From positions 1 to 10,438 of the forward strand of contig CAZBFR010000030.1 in NCBI GenBank assembly GCA_964491425.1: a stretch of DNA of 10,438 bases. Reading direction: 5' to 3'. The stretch comes from CAYFMS01 sp964491425. GTDB lineage: Bacteria; Patescibacteriota; Patescibacteriia; UBA9934. Numbering within the stretch: position 1 is the first letter of the stretch; the number at the start of each line of letters is the position of its first letter. Below are positions 1 to 5,580 of the stretch, piece after piece. The notes under the pieces were generated by a model. It was given only the letters and a program-made list of their open reading frames with translations, was not told where the DNA came from and did no database searches. A program made the translations under genes and the position numbers.

Positions 1-341
1 GATAGGGCGATTCCAAGGATGACGAAGATGCCGAAACTTAGAGCGAGAGCGTGAAGGAGCCGGTTTACAAATTCAAAGGCGCGATCACGATCCTTTAGGT
101 AGAGTTTTGTAAAGAGCGGAATAAAGCTTGCGGAAAGGGCGCCGACGACAATGAGCTGGTAGAACATGTCTGGGAGACGAAAGGCGGTAAAATAGACGTC
201 GAGCGAGTCCCCCGCTCCAAACATTCCGGCAAGAATACGATCACGAATAAACCCGACGAATCGGGATAAAACCGAAAATGAGGCGACAATCACCGCGGCG
301 CTTGCGATGCTAGAAATCGGGGTGGAGAGACGGTGAAGCAT
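1..341 (-). CDS. murJ: MurJ (MviN) lipid II flippase, N-terminal part, cut by window edge
   Basis: Integral membrane flippase of the MOP superfamily that moves lipid II across the cytoplasmic membrane for peptidoglycan synthesis. Only the first 113 codons are present; the rest lies to the left of the window. The visible part holds the family's N-terminal signature: SRFVGFIRDR at residues 26-35, FGAGDSLDVYFTAFRLPD at 41-58, then VVGALSASFIPLF at 65-77. It corresponds to transmembrane helices 1-3, with the conserved arginines R27, R33 and R55 and aspartate D48. The ATG at 341 follows the TAG stop of the upstream PKD-protein gene with a single base between them and has no Shine-Dalgarno sequence, so translation is probably coupled. 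Family assignment is firm; length and intactness cannot be judged. Confidence 0.9.
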   Translation of the reverse strand, partial: MLHRLSTPISSIASAAVIVASFSVLSRFVGFIRDRILAGMFGAGDSLDVYFTAFRLPDMFYQLIVVGALSASFIPLFTKLYLKDRDRAFEFVNRLLHALALSFGIFVILGIAL

Positions 342-342
342 G

Positions 343-1437
343 CTAGCGTCGTTTAGATCTAAAGGTTGCGACAAGGCCAAAGAGCGTACTCAAAGAAAGG
401 AAAATGATAATCGCGATAACAAATGGGTTACTCAAGTGGAAGAAGGAGATAAACACTTCTTGACTGTCTTCAACCACCTGACCATCCTTTCCTGTCACCT
501 TCAAGGTCACGAGATAACTTCCCGGCTTTTTAAACGTCATCTCAACGTCGGACTGCGCGGAAACGGCTCCATTTCCAAAATCCCAAAGAATCGTTTGATC
601 GGATCCGCTTCCACTAATCGCACGGAAACGGAAGGTTCTCCAACCGATTTTCGCGTAGGAGAAGCGCGCATTTGGAGACAGGCGAAGAATCGCCGTCGAG
701 GCACGGCGCTCAATCTCAGCTTGGCGTTCAGCTTCTTTTTCCGTCTGTGCGAGCGCAGGTTCCGTATTCTTTTTTGCTAGAAGCGGGAATAACGACGATT
801 TTGACTCAACGGAGGTATCACGAACTTCTTCTGTCGATAGAATCTCGGGCTCAGTGACCGAAGTCTCCGACTCTATCGGTGCTGGCTCGGACGGTTTTTT
901 CGCTTCCTCAATATCGCTCACGCCATTATTATCATCATCCTCATCACATACATCCCCCGCCCCATCCTTGTCCGCATCTTCTTGTCCGATATTCGCCGTC
1001 GTCACACAATTATCGCTCGCGTCCGGAACGCTATCCCCATCCGCGTCAACGACGGGATAAAACAAATTTGTTACAGCAACGTTGTTTCCTTGATTCGTGT
1101 CCTCCGGATCCGTCCCGAGAATTTCGGCACGGATATTGAACTCCGCGCTTGGTACAACGAAATCAACCCAAACCTCGTCAAACGCTCCGCGTGCCGGCGT
1201 CGAGACAACCTGACTTGGGCCGATCGGCGTTGGACCCTGATAGAAATAGACGTAGCCGGAAATATCCTCATCACCAATATTGCGAATTCGGGCGTAGATT
1301 CTTACGGTTTTACCCGCAACAAGCGTCTTTTCAGAAAAATAAATATTCGTCGCGGAAATACTCATGTCTGCAGACGCGTGGACGAGCCCCGGAAGAAATG
1401 CGGTAAACAAAAAAATGGCGACAATAAATCGCTTCAT
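343..1437 (-). CDS. Secreted, membrane-anchored protein with CARDB-like, thrombospondin type 3 and PKD domains
   Basis: Unnamed 364-residue exported protein. Visible parts in order: signal peptide (about 1-22, hydrophobic core VAIFLFTAFLPGLV); a beta-rich CARDB/Ig-like region at about 25-128 (GKTVRIYARIRNIGDEDISG, later NQGNNVAVTNLF); a calcium-binding thrombospondin type 3-like stretch at 129-177 with DADGDSVPDASDNC and DADKDGAGDVCDEDDDNNG (cysteines 144 and 164, many acidic ligands); a low-complexity Glu/Ser/Thr/Pro linker at 180-245; a PKD domain at about 252-332 with WDFGNG (285-290) and KKPGSYLVTLKVTG (303-316); and a C-terminal membrane helix (about 337-357) followed by RSKRR. The topology implies an extracytoplasmic protein held by its C-terminal helix. 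PKD and CARDB folds usually serve adhesion or scaffolding; no catalytic motif is seen. The start codon overlaps the PduL-like gene's stop by 4 nt (ATGA), and murJ follows after 1 nt. Domain calls are firm; function is unknown. Confidence 0.85.
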   Translation of the reverse strand: MKRFIVAIFLFTAFLPGLVHASADMSISATNIYFSEKTLVAGKTVRIYARIRNIGDEDISGYVYFYQGPTPIGPSQVVSTPARGAFDEVWVDFVVPSAEFNIRAEILGTDPEDTNQGNNVAVTNLFYPVVDADGDSVPDASDNCVTTANIGQEDADKDGAGDVCDEDDDNNGVSDIEEAKKPSEPAPIESETSVTEPEILSTEEVRDTSVESKSSLFPLLAKKNTEPALAQTEKEAERQAEIERRASTAILRLSPNARFSYAKIGWRTFRFRAISGSGSDQTILWDFGNGAVSAQSDVEMTFKKPGSYLVTLKVTGKDGQVVEDSQEVFISFFHLSNPFVIAIIIFLSLSTLFGLVATFRSKRR

Positions 1438-2018
1438 ACGTGTCGATCATCAACAAAATAGGCATGCGTCGATTTCACAACCCACAGGTCTTTCGCGTAC
1501 CCCTGATGAATTTCTACGCGGAGGCGAAATGTTGGGTGGACGCGCACAACAACCTCTTCAAGAAGTTTATCCTCGCCCCCCGTAAGCGAAAGTCGAATCA
1601 CGTCCCCGTTTGATAAGTAGAGTCGCTCCGCCTCCTCCGGAGAACAAAGAAGGTGTGGCTTAGGAACGAGCACTCCTCGTTCCAGCTCGACTTCCCCCTC
1701 CGGTCCACGAAGCGTGCAACGAACCGCACCAGAAAGATCCCCCGATCGTGCCTCTTTAACGTTAACCCCGAGAAGCTCGGCTTCAATCGATGAAATTTCC
1801 GCATGACTCTCCGCCCAGTTCGGACCAAGCACCCGCGCGCGAAGCGTCACCCCACCCTCACCGATAATTTCCACCGTCTCACGATAGACATGTTGCCCAG
1901 CTTGCGAGTATTCCTCGGCAATCGTCATTGGATACCCGACCCCAAAAAGCGTCTTTTGATCTTCCGCGGAAAGGTAGACATGCGCGGGAATGATTTCGAG
2001 TGGGATCGGTCGTGACAT
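1434..2018 (-). CDS. PduL-like phosphotransacylase homologue with degenerate metal site
   Basis: Homologue of PduL, the phosphate acyltransferase that interconverts acyl-CoA and acyl-phosphate (194 residues; family usually about 200). Both beta-barrel repeats are recognisable. The first begins PLEIIPAHVYLSAEDQKTLF (6-25), with LGPNWAESHAEIS at 64-76; then come ARSGDLSGA (90-98) and GPEGEVELERGVLVPKPHLL (105-124), and finally FRLRVEIHQGYAKD (164-177). Canonical PduL has an RHxH motif in each repeat plus one Glu and one later His as ligands of a two-zinc centre. Here the motifs read A-H13-V-Y15 and P-H122-L-L124, so each has lost its arginine and its second histidine, while E74 and H171 remain. 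It may bind one metal or none, and acyltransferase activity is doubtful. No acetate kinase or acyl-CoA enzyme lies nearby. It has the only strong Shine-Dalgarno sequence seen in the window (GGGAGGA, 5 nt before ATG). The family call is good; the function is uncertain. Confidence 0.8.
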   Translation of the reverse strand: MSRPIPLEIIPAHVYLSAEDQKTLFGVGYPMTIAEEYSQAGQHVYRETVEIIGEGGVTLRARVLGPNWAESHAEISSIEAELLGVNVKEARSGDLSGAVRCTLRGPEGEVELERGVLVPKPHLLCSPEEAERLYLSNGDVIRLSLTGGEDKLLEEVVVRVHPTFRLRVEIHQGYAKDLWVVKSTHAYFVDDRHV

Positions 2019-2027
2019 AGTCCTCCC
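2019..2027 (-). promoter_or_regulatory. Strong Shine-Dalgarno sequence of the PduL-like gene
   Basis: On the minus strand GGGAGGA ends 2-3 nt before the ATG at 2018, inside the 11 nt gap after the SpoU gene. It fixes the start and stands out because the other internal operon genes here show no such sequence and seem to rely on stop-start coupling. Confidence 0.75.
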
Positions 2028-2029
2028 GA

Positions 2030-2479
2030 TTATACCATGTTTCGTTTTAGCGCGTAGATCGCCACCCCTGTCGCAACAGACACGTTCAGCGAACGTTTTG
2101 CGCCCATCGGAATTTCGACCTTCGTGTCGGCAAACGCGAGCGTTTCGGCGCTCAAGCCCTCAACCTCGTTCCCAAGAATAAGCACCGCCTTCTCGCCATG
2201 AACCGATTCAATCGGCACCGCCCCTTCTCCCGTCTCAAGCGCTAGCACCGCGTAGCCCTCCGCCTTGAGTCGCTCGATCACCGGCAAAACCGTCTCGGCA
2301 TACTCCCAAGGAACCAACAAATCCGCGCCAAGCGCCACCTTCTCAATCTCCTTTCTCGGTGGGACCGGTGTAATTCCAACCAAGAACACCTTTTCAACCC
2401 CAAAGGCGGCCGCGCTTCGAAAAATTGCGCCGACGTTGTGCATGCTTCGAATATTGTCCGCGACCAAGATTAATTGCAT
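2030..2479 (-). CDS. SpoU-family (TrmH/TrmL-like) RNA 2'-O-methyltransferase
   Basis: SPOUT-fold enzyme that transfers methyl from S-adenosylmethionine to a ribose 2'-OH in tRNA or rRNA. All three SpoU motifs are visible: motif 1 NVGAIFRSAAAFG (15-27, with N15 and catalytic-type R21), motif 2 LILGNEVEGLS (100-110), and motif 3 IPMGAKRSLNVSVATGVAIY (123-142), whose Ser-Leu-Asn-Val forms part of the knotted cofactor site. KVALGAD at 47-53 matches the conserved strand after motif 1. At 149 residues it is the catalytic domain alone, about the size of TrmL (about 155) and without the N-terminal substrate-binding domain of RlmB or TrmH, so the target base cannot be named. An in-frame TAA just upstream supports the ATG at 2479. 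It is the first gene of the operon leading to murJ and is divergent from rlmD. Confidence 0.9.
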   Translation of the reverse strand: MQLILVADNIRSMHNVGAIFRSAAAFGVEKVFLVGITPVPPRKEIEKVALGADLLVPWEYAETVLPVIERLKAEGYAVLALETGEGAVPIESVHGEKAVLILGNEVEGLSAETLAFADTKVEIPMGAKRSLNVSVATGVAIYALKRNMV

Positions 2480-2499
2480 AATTAGACATTTTTCATTAC

Positions 2500-2508
2500 C
2501 TTATACCA
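2500..2508 (-). promoter_or_regulatory. Possible extended -10 promoter of the spoU-pduL-PKD-murJ operon
   Basis: On the minus strand TGGTATAAG reads as an extended -10 element (TGnTATAAT type), ending 20 nt before the spoU ATG. No good -35 box is seen at the usual distance, which extended -10 promoters tolerate. It lies in the 31 nt gap between the divergent spoU and rlmD start codons. I could not find a convincing separate promoter for rlmD. Confidence 0.4.
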
Positions 2509-2510
2509 TT

Positions 2511-3635
2511 ATGCCATGTCCAAATAAAGATCTTTGCGGTTCTTGCGGGTGGTCTCACATTCCGTACGAGAAGCAGCTCGAGCAAAAACTCGGGGATATC
2601 AACGGATCGTTCGCACTAAAAAAGCTCGACATCCGCTGTGAAGAAATCATCCCTTCTCCAGTCCTTGATCACTATCGTAACCGAATGGACTTCGTGATCG
2701 ACTTCCAAGGCAAGGTTGGTCTTCGTGAAAAAGGAAAGTGGTGGCGTGTAATCGATAACCATCCCTGCTTCATCGCCGATGAAAAGATTGAACAACTATT
2801 TTATTCATGCCGACAGCTTATTCAGCAATCCGGATTTACTTACTACGATCGAAAGGCGAACACGGGGCTTCTCCGCTACGCCGTTATCCGTTCAACAACA
2901 CTTGGCGAAACGATGGTGAACTTTGTGACAAGCGCCCCGATCGATAATGAAAAAGACTCGTTCGCAACCTGGCTACGCACTCTCCACGAAACCGTAAAGC
3001 CGACGACAACTATTTGGACGATCAACAATACCGTAACGGACGTTTCTTTCGGAGATGAGGTCCATGTCATTTCTGGACCCGGCTTCATCGAAGAACGAAT
3101 CAACACGTTCACCTACCGAATTAGTCCACAATCATTCTTCCAAACCAATCCGCACGGCGCAGGCATCCTTCAAAAGACCGTCACCGAATTTGCCGAAGGA
3201 ATCAACGCAAAGACCGTGCTCGATCTCTACTGTGGAAGCGGATTTTTCACGCTCCCATTTGCAAAATCAGCGAACCGAACAATCGGCGTAGAACTTAATT
3301 CCGAGGCAATAAAAGAAGCGCGTGAAAACGCGCGAATCAACGATCTTCAAGTTGAATTCCTCGACCTTAAAAGCGAGGACTACGACTGGAAGGGTCTGAA
3401 TCCAGATCTTGTCATTACCGATCCACCACGCTCCGGAATGCACGACAAGGCTCTAAAAGACCTTCTTTCGAATGCTCCAAAAACCATTATTTACGTTTCG
3501 TGTAACTATAAACAGCTCGCGCGCGAATCAGTTGAGATCCTAAAACGCTACGAGCTTAAAAAGCTTCGTGCGATCGACATGTTTCCACACACGCCACACG
3601 TTGAAACGGTGGCCCTCTTTGTTCGAAAAGACTAA
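2511..3635 (+). CDS. RlmD/TrmA-family RNA uridine-C5 methyltransferase with 4Fe-4S cluster
   Basis: SAM-dependent enzyme that makes 5-methyluridine in rRNA or tRNA (RumA/RlmD or RlmCD type). The 374 residues open with a cluster-binding pattern C3-x5-C9-x2-C12, with the fourth cysteine C86 in NHPCFIAD; this matches the 4Fe-4S ligands of RumA. SAM motif I is VLDLYCGSGFFTL (236-248), with the acidic ligand E261 in IGVELN. DPPRSG lies at 304-309, the catalytic cysteine is C331 in VSCNYKQLA, and the general base is E365 in HVETVALF. RumA itself is about 430 residues with an N-terminal TRAM domain; that domain is absent here and the protein begins directly at the Fe-S motif. The ATG at 2511 is chosen because the frame, though open upstream, would run into the divergent spoU gene and encode nothing family-like. 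The target nucleotide is not determined by sequence. Confidence 0.9.
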   Translation: MPCPNKDLCGSCGWSHIPYEKQLEQKLGDINGSFALKKLDIRCEEIIPSPVLDHYRNRMDFVIDFQGKVGLREKGKWWRVIDNHPCFIADEKIEQLFYSCRQLIQQSGFTYYDRKANTGLLRYAVIRSTTLGETMVNFVTSAPIDNEKDSFATWLRTLHETVKPTTTIWTINNTVTDVSFGDEVHVISGPGFIEERINTFTYRISPQSFFQTNPHGAGILQKTVTEFAEGINAKTVLDLYCGSGFFTLPFAKSANRTIGVELNSEAIKEARENARINDLQVEFLDLKSEDYDWKGLNPDLVITDPPRSGMHDKALKDLLSNAPKTIIYVSCNYKQLARESVEILKRYELKKLRAIDMFPHTPHVETVALFVRKD

Positions 3636-3919
3636 AGGGAAATTCCCTTCCTCGCCGCCTTTTGTTTCACGACTCGCATTCCCGTATACACACCAAACCA
3701 AACGAGAACCGCCACAAGTAGCATCGCATCAAGAACAATCTCGATATTTGGGAAAATCTGGATACGGCCGTCAACCACCCCAATTCCTTCAAAGAGTCCA
3801 TCAATAAACCGCAGTCGACCCGTTAAATAAAGGACTCCCGCGGTAATAACCGTAGGAAGGATGTACTCTGTACGAAAATTTCTCGGGACTTGAATTTGTT
3901 GAGCCATAATTGTGTTCAT
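3632..3919 (-). CDS. Small two-helix membrane protein of unknown function
   Basis: I do not recognise this 95-residue protein. It has two hydrophobic segments, about 19-35 (EYILPTVITAGVLYLTG) and 61-83 (EIVLDAMLLVAVLVWFGVYT), separated by a loop with charged and glycine residues (RLRFIDGLFEGIGVVDGRIQ), and it ends in a basic tail (RVVKQKAARKG). That suggests both termini face the cytoplasm. The chosen ATG at 3919 overlaps the upstream gene's TGA by 4 nt (ATGA), which favours it over the methionine four codons later. Its stop overlaps the end of the convergent rlmD gene by 4 nt. The coupling to the Ig-like membrane protein upstream suggests that the two act together in the envelope; this is inference from arrangement only. 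Confidence 0.65.
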   Translation of the reverse strand: MNTIMAQQIQVPRNFRTEYILPTVITAGVLYLTGRLRFIDGLFEGIGVVDGRIQIFPNIEIVLDAMLLVAVLVWFGVYTGMRVVKQKAARKGISL

Positions 3920-4401
3920 TCAGTTTTTGGGTAGTCATCGGTTGTTACGCGTGATTGATAGATCGTTATCGCATTCCGTGATTTATCGTATCGGTAGTTC
4001 TCGCCAGAGATATCAAGCCCCTCAATTCTGTAGGAACCGATTCCTTTAAACGTAAAGGCAAAGGTTGCAATCCCCTCTTTATTTGTTACCGCCTGCTCGA
4101 TTTGCGGACCACCATTTCCTACAAATTGGACCGTGACGACTGCTCCTGCTGCCGGAACAGATTGCGCGTTCACCGCTTCAAGCTCGCCGTTAAAAATGAC
4201 CAGGTCATCAACAACCGAGTGCGATCCTTCGATTCTCGCAATAGAGACGTAATCGAATCCATCCACAACTGTCTCCCGTGCGTCGGGTTTCGCGCCACCC
4301 GTAATCACAAGTAAATTTCCAATCAAATAGAAGTTTACTGCGACAAAAAACATGATCACAACGGCAATCACGTACTGTTTAAGGAAGCTTCGGCGTTTCA
4401 T
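3916..4401 (-). CDS. Single-pass membrane protein with extracytoplasmic Ig-like domain
   Basis: No named family is recognised. The 161-residue product starts with a basic stretch (MKRRSFLKQ) and a long hydrophobic helix (about 10-34, YVIAVVIMFFVAVNFYLIGNLLVI) that acts as a signal anchor. About 125 residues outside the membrane follow. From about residue 60 these resemble a bacterial Ig-like (Big_1 type) beta sandwich: VVDDLVIFNGELEAVNA, then AAGAVVTVQFVG, then NKEGIATFAFTFKGIGSYRI, the usual pattern of a strand, an acidic-glycine turn and a final strand. Two starts are possible: GTG at 4407 and ATG at 4401. An extended -10 element ends at 4408, directly before the GTG, so the mRNA should begin near 4401; ATG 4401 is therefore preferred. 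It is coupled by a 4 nt overlap to the two-helix membrane protein. Confidence 0.7.
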   Translation of the reverse strand: MKRRSFLKQYVIAVVIMFFVAVNFYLIGNLLVITGGAKPDARETVVDGFDYVSIARIEGSHSVVDDLVIFNGELEAVNAQSVPAAGAVVTVQFVGNGGPQIEQAVTNKEGIATFAFTFKGIGSYRIEGLDISGENYRYDKSRNAITIYQSRVTTDDYPKTE

Positions 4402-4407
4402 GGGCAC

Positions 4408-4416
4408 AGTATAACA
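4408..4416 (-). promoter_or_regulatory. Extended -10 promoter of the Ig-like/two-helix membrane protein pair
   Basis: The minus strand reads TGTTATACT, a TGn extension plus a five-of-six -10 hexamer, with no clear -35 box. The hexamer ends 6 nt before the ATG at 4401, so transcription would start at about the first base of the start codon. It lies 4 bp from the era promoter's -35 box on the other strand. Confidence 0.5.
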
Positions 4417-4420
4417 AACT

Positions 4421-4449
4421 TTGACGGATGACTCGAGATCTTATATAAC
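4421..4449 (+). promoter_or_regulatory. Sigma70-type promoter of era, predicting a leaderless mRNA
   Basis: TTGACG at 4421-4426, a 17 bp spacer, and TATAAC at 4444-4449; each box matches consensus at five of six positions. The expected start of transcription, about 7 nt downstream, is 4456-4457, at the era ATG (4457). A GAGGG sits only 1 nt before the ATG, too close for normal Shine-Dalgarno pairing and at or before the predicted 5' end. Confidence 0.75.
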
Positions 4450-4456
4450 AGAGGGT

Positions 4457-5314
4457 ATGAAATCTGGATTTATTGCGATCGTTGGAAGGTCAAACGTCGG
4501 TAAGTCGACCCTGATTAACCGCCTCGTTGACACCAAGGTAGCAATCACAACCCCAAAACCACAAACAACGCGGAAACCAATCCACGGTGTGTTAAACGAC
4601 CCGCGTGGGCAGGCGGTATTCGTTGATACCCCAGGGCTCTTCCAAAACGCAAAAGACGCCCTTACAAAGACGCTTAATAAAGCGATTACGGATACCCTTT
4701 CGGATATTGATGCGGTTCTTTACGTTACCGACTCAACGCGCGCAATTGGAAGCGAAGAAAAGCACATGCTCCGAATCCTCTCAACGGTTAAAAAGCCAAT
4801 TCTCGTGCTTTTGAACAAATCCGACGATTACGCGAGCAAGGATCATCTCCAAGAATACGAAGCCCTCGCCGAAGGGTTCAGTGCGCATATCGCGATCTCC
4901 GCGCTCCACGGATCGAACCTCGATCTTGTAAAGGATTGGGTTTTTGAACAGCTCCCGGAGGGCGATCCAATGTACGGAGAGTATGATCTCTCAAACCTTT
5001 CGCCAGAAGAACGCCTCGCCGAAATCATCCGAGAGAAAATCTTCCTCAAATTCCAAAAAGAACTTCCTTATACCGCACACGTCGTCGTCGATGAAATCCA
5101 TTCATCCGAGAAAAACGGGATGACCGTTTCCGCGCGAATTCTTACGCATTCCGATCGCTATCGAGGCATGTTTATCGGCAAGGGTGGTCAGGCCGTTAAA
5201 GAAATCGGATCATCGGCGCGTCGAGAACTCGAAGCGATCACCGGAAACAAAGTCCGCCTCAATCTCGTCGTCGAGGTTGACCCACACTGGATCTCCCGAC
5301 TTGAGCTCTCCTAG
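4457..5314 (+). CDS. era: GTPase Era
   Basis: Essential ribosome-assembly GTPase that binds the 3' end of 16S rRNA during maturation of the small subunit. The 285 residues (usual length about 290-300) carry the full set: G1 P-loop GRSNVGKS (10-17), the Era-type TTPKPQTTRKPIHGV switch I region (31-45), G3 DTPG (57-60), G4 NKSD (120-123) and G5 SAL (148-150). A C-terminal KH domain has its GKGG loop at 241-244 (RGMFIGKGGQAVKEIG). Between them, LPYTAHVVVDEI (203-214) is the strand typical of Era. The frame is open for 12 codons before 4457, but the family N-terminus and the promoter position both select ATG 4457. The stop overlaps that of the convergent thioredoxin gene by 4 nt (CTAG). No YbeY, RNase III or RecO gene is adjacent, unlike the arrangement in many bacteria. 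Confidence 0.95.
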   Translation: MKSGFIAIVGRSNVGKSTLINRLVDTKVAITTPKPQTTRKPIHGVLNDPRGQAVFVDTPGLFQNAKDALTKTLNKAITDTLSDIDAVLYVTDSTRAIGSEEKHMLRILSTVKKPILVLLNKSDDYASKDHLQEYEALAEGFSAHIAISALHGSNLDLVKDWVFEQLPEGDPMYGEYDLSNLSPEERLAEIIREKIFLKFQKELPYTAHVVVDEIHSSEKNGMTVSARILTHSDRYRGMFIGKGGQAVKEIGSSARRELEAITGNKVRLNLVVEVDPHWISRLELS

Positions 5315-5568
5315 CCCGTTGCCCACTTTTTGAGCTCCTCGTAATCGCAGGATCCACAAATACGCGCATTGGTTTCCGTATTGATGAAAAACGGAACACC
5401 TCCACATTTTCCTTGATCTAGCGCCTCGGCCTCCTTTGCATTCTCCTCACTATTCCAAACTTCATATTTCTCCACCGTTACGCCAAGCTCCTTCTCCAGC
5501 TGTTCAACGAGGGGTTTCATCGCAAGACAGTGCGGACAGGTTTCGCCAAAAAATTCTTTTAATGCCAT
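5311..5568 (-). CDS. Small cytoplasmic thioredoxin-fold protein (CPHC) with a second CGSC pair
   Basis: 85-residue thioredoxin/glutaredoxin-like protein, probably a cytoplasmic thiol-disulfide exchange protein since it has no signal or membrane segment. The active site CPHC is at 11-14, after the first strand (ALKEFFGET). The helix LAMKPLVEQLEKELG follows, and the cis-proline is P59 in GGVPFFIN. Three further cysteines are unusual: C55 just before the cis-proline loop, and C71 and C74 in ICGSCDYEELKKW, where many glutaredoxin-like folds have a glycine-rich turn. The CGSC could be a second redox pair or, with CPHC, a metal or Fe-S site; neither can be decided here. The frame is open upstream to 5640, but that extension is not family-like and runs into the divergent gene. 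ATG 5568 lies 6 nt after a TATAGT box. Confidence 0.85.
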   Translation of the reverse strand: MALKEFFGETCPHCLAMKPLVEQLEKELGVTVEKYEVWNSEENAKEAEALDQGKCGGVPFFINTETNARICGSCDYEELKKWATG

Positions 5569-5574
5569 AGTAAG

Positions 5575-5580
5575 ACTATA
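5575..5580 (-). promoter_or_regulatory. Possible -10 box of the small thioredoxin gene
   Basis: TATAGT (five of six) on the minus strand, ending 6 nt before the ATG at 5568. The -35 region at the usual distance is poor (GTTACG, three of six). The box shares a base with the ATG of the divergent FecR-like gene, so if real, the two genes' control signals lie inside each other's coding ends. Support is modest. Confidence 0.35.

Noticed and set aside
982..1461. 159-codon plus-strand frame opposite the PKD protein gene
   Set aside because: Arginine- and asparagine-rich translation without domain features, antisense to a gene with signal peptide, PKD motif and anchor.
2265..2510. 82-codon N-terminal extension of the RlmD-like protein, possibly a TRAM domain
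   Set aside because: The translation is low-complexity Ser/Thr/Ala without TRAM features and is fully antisense to the spoU gene's conserved motifs.
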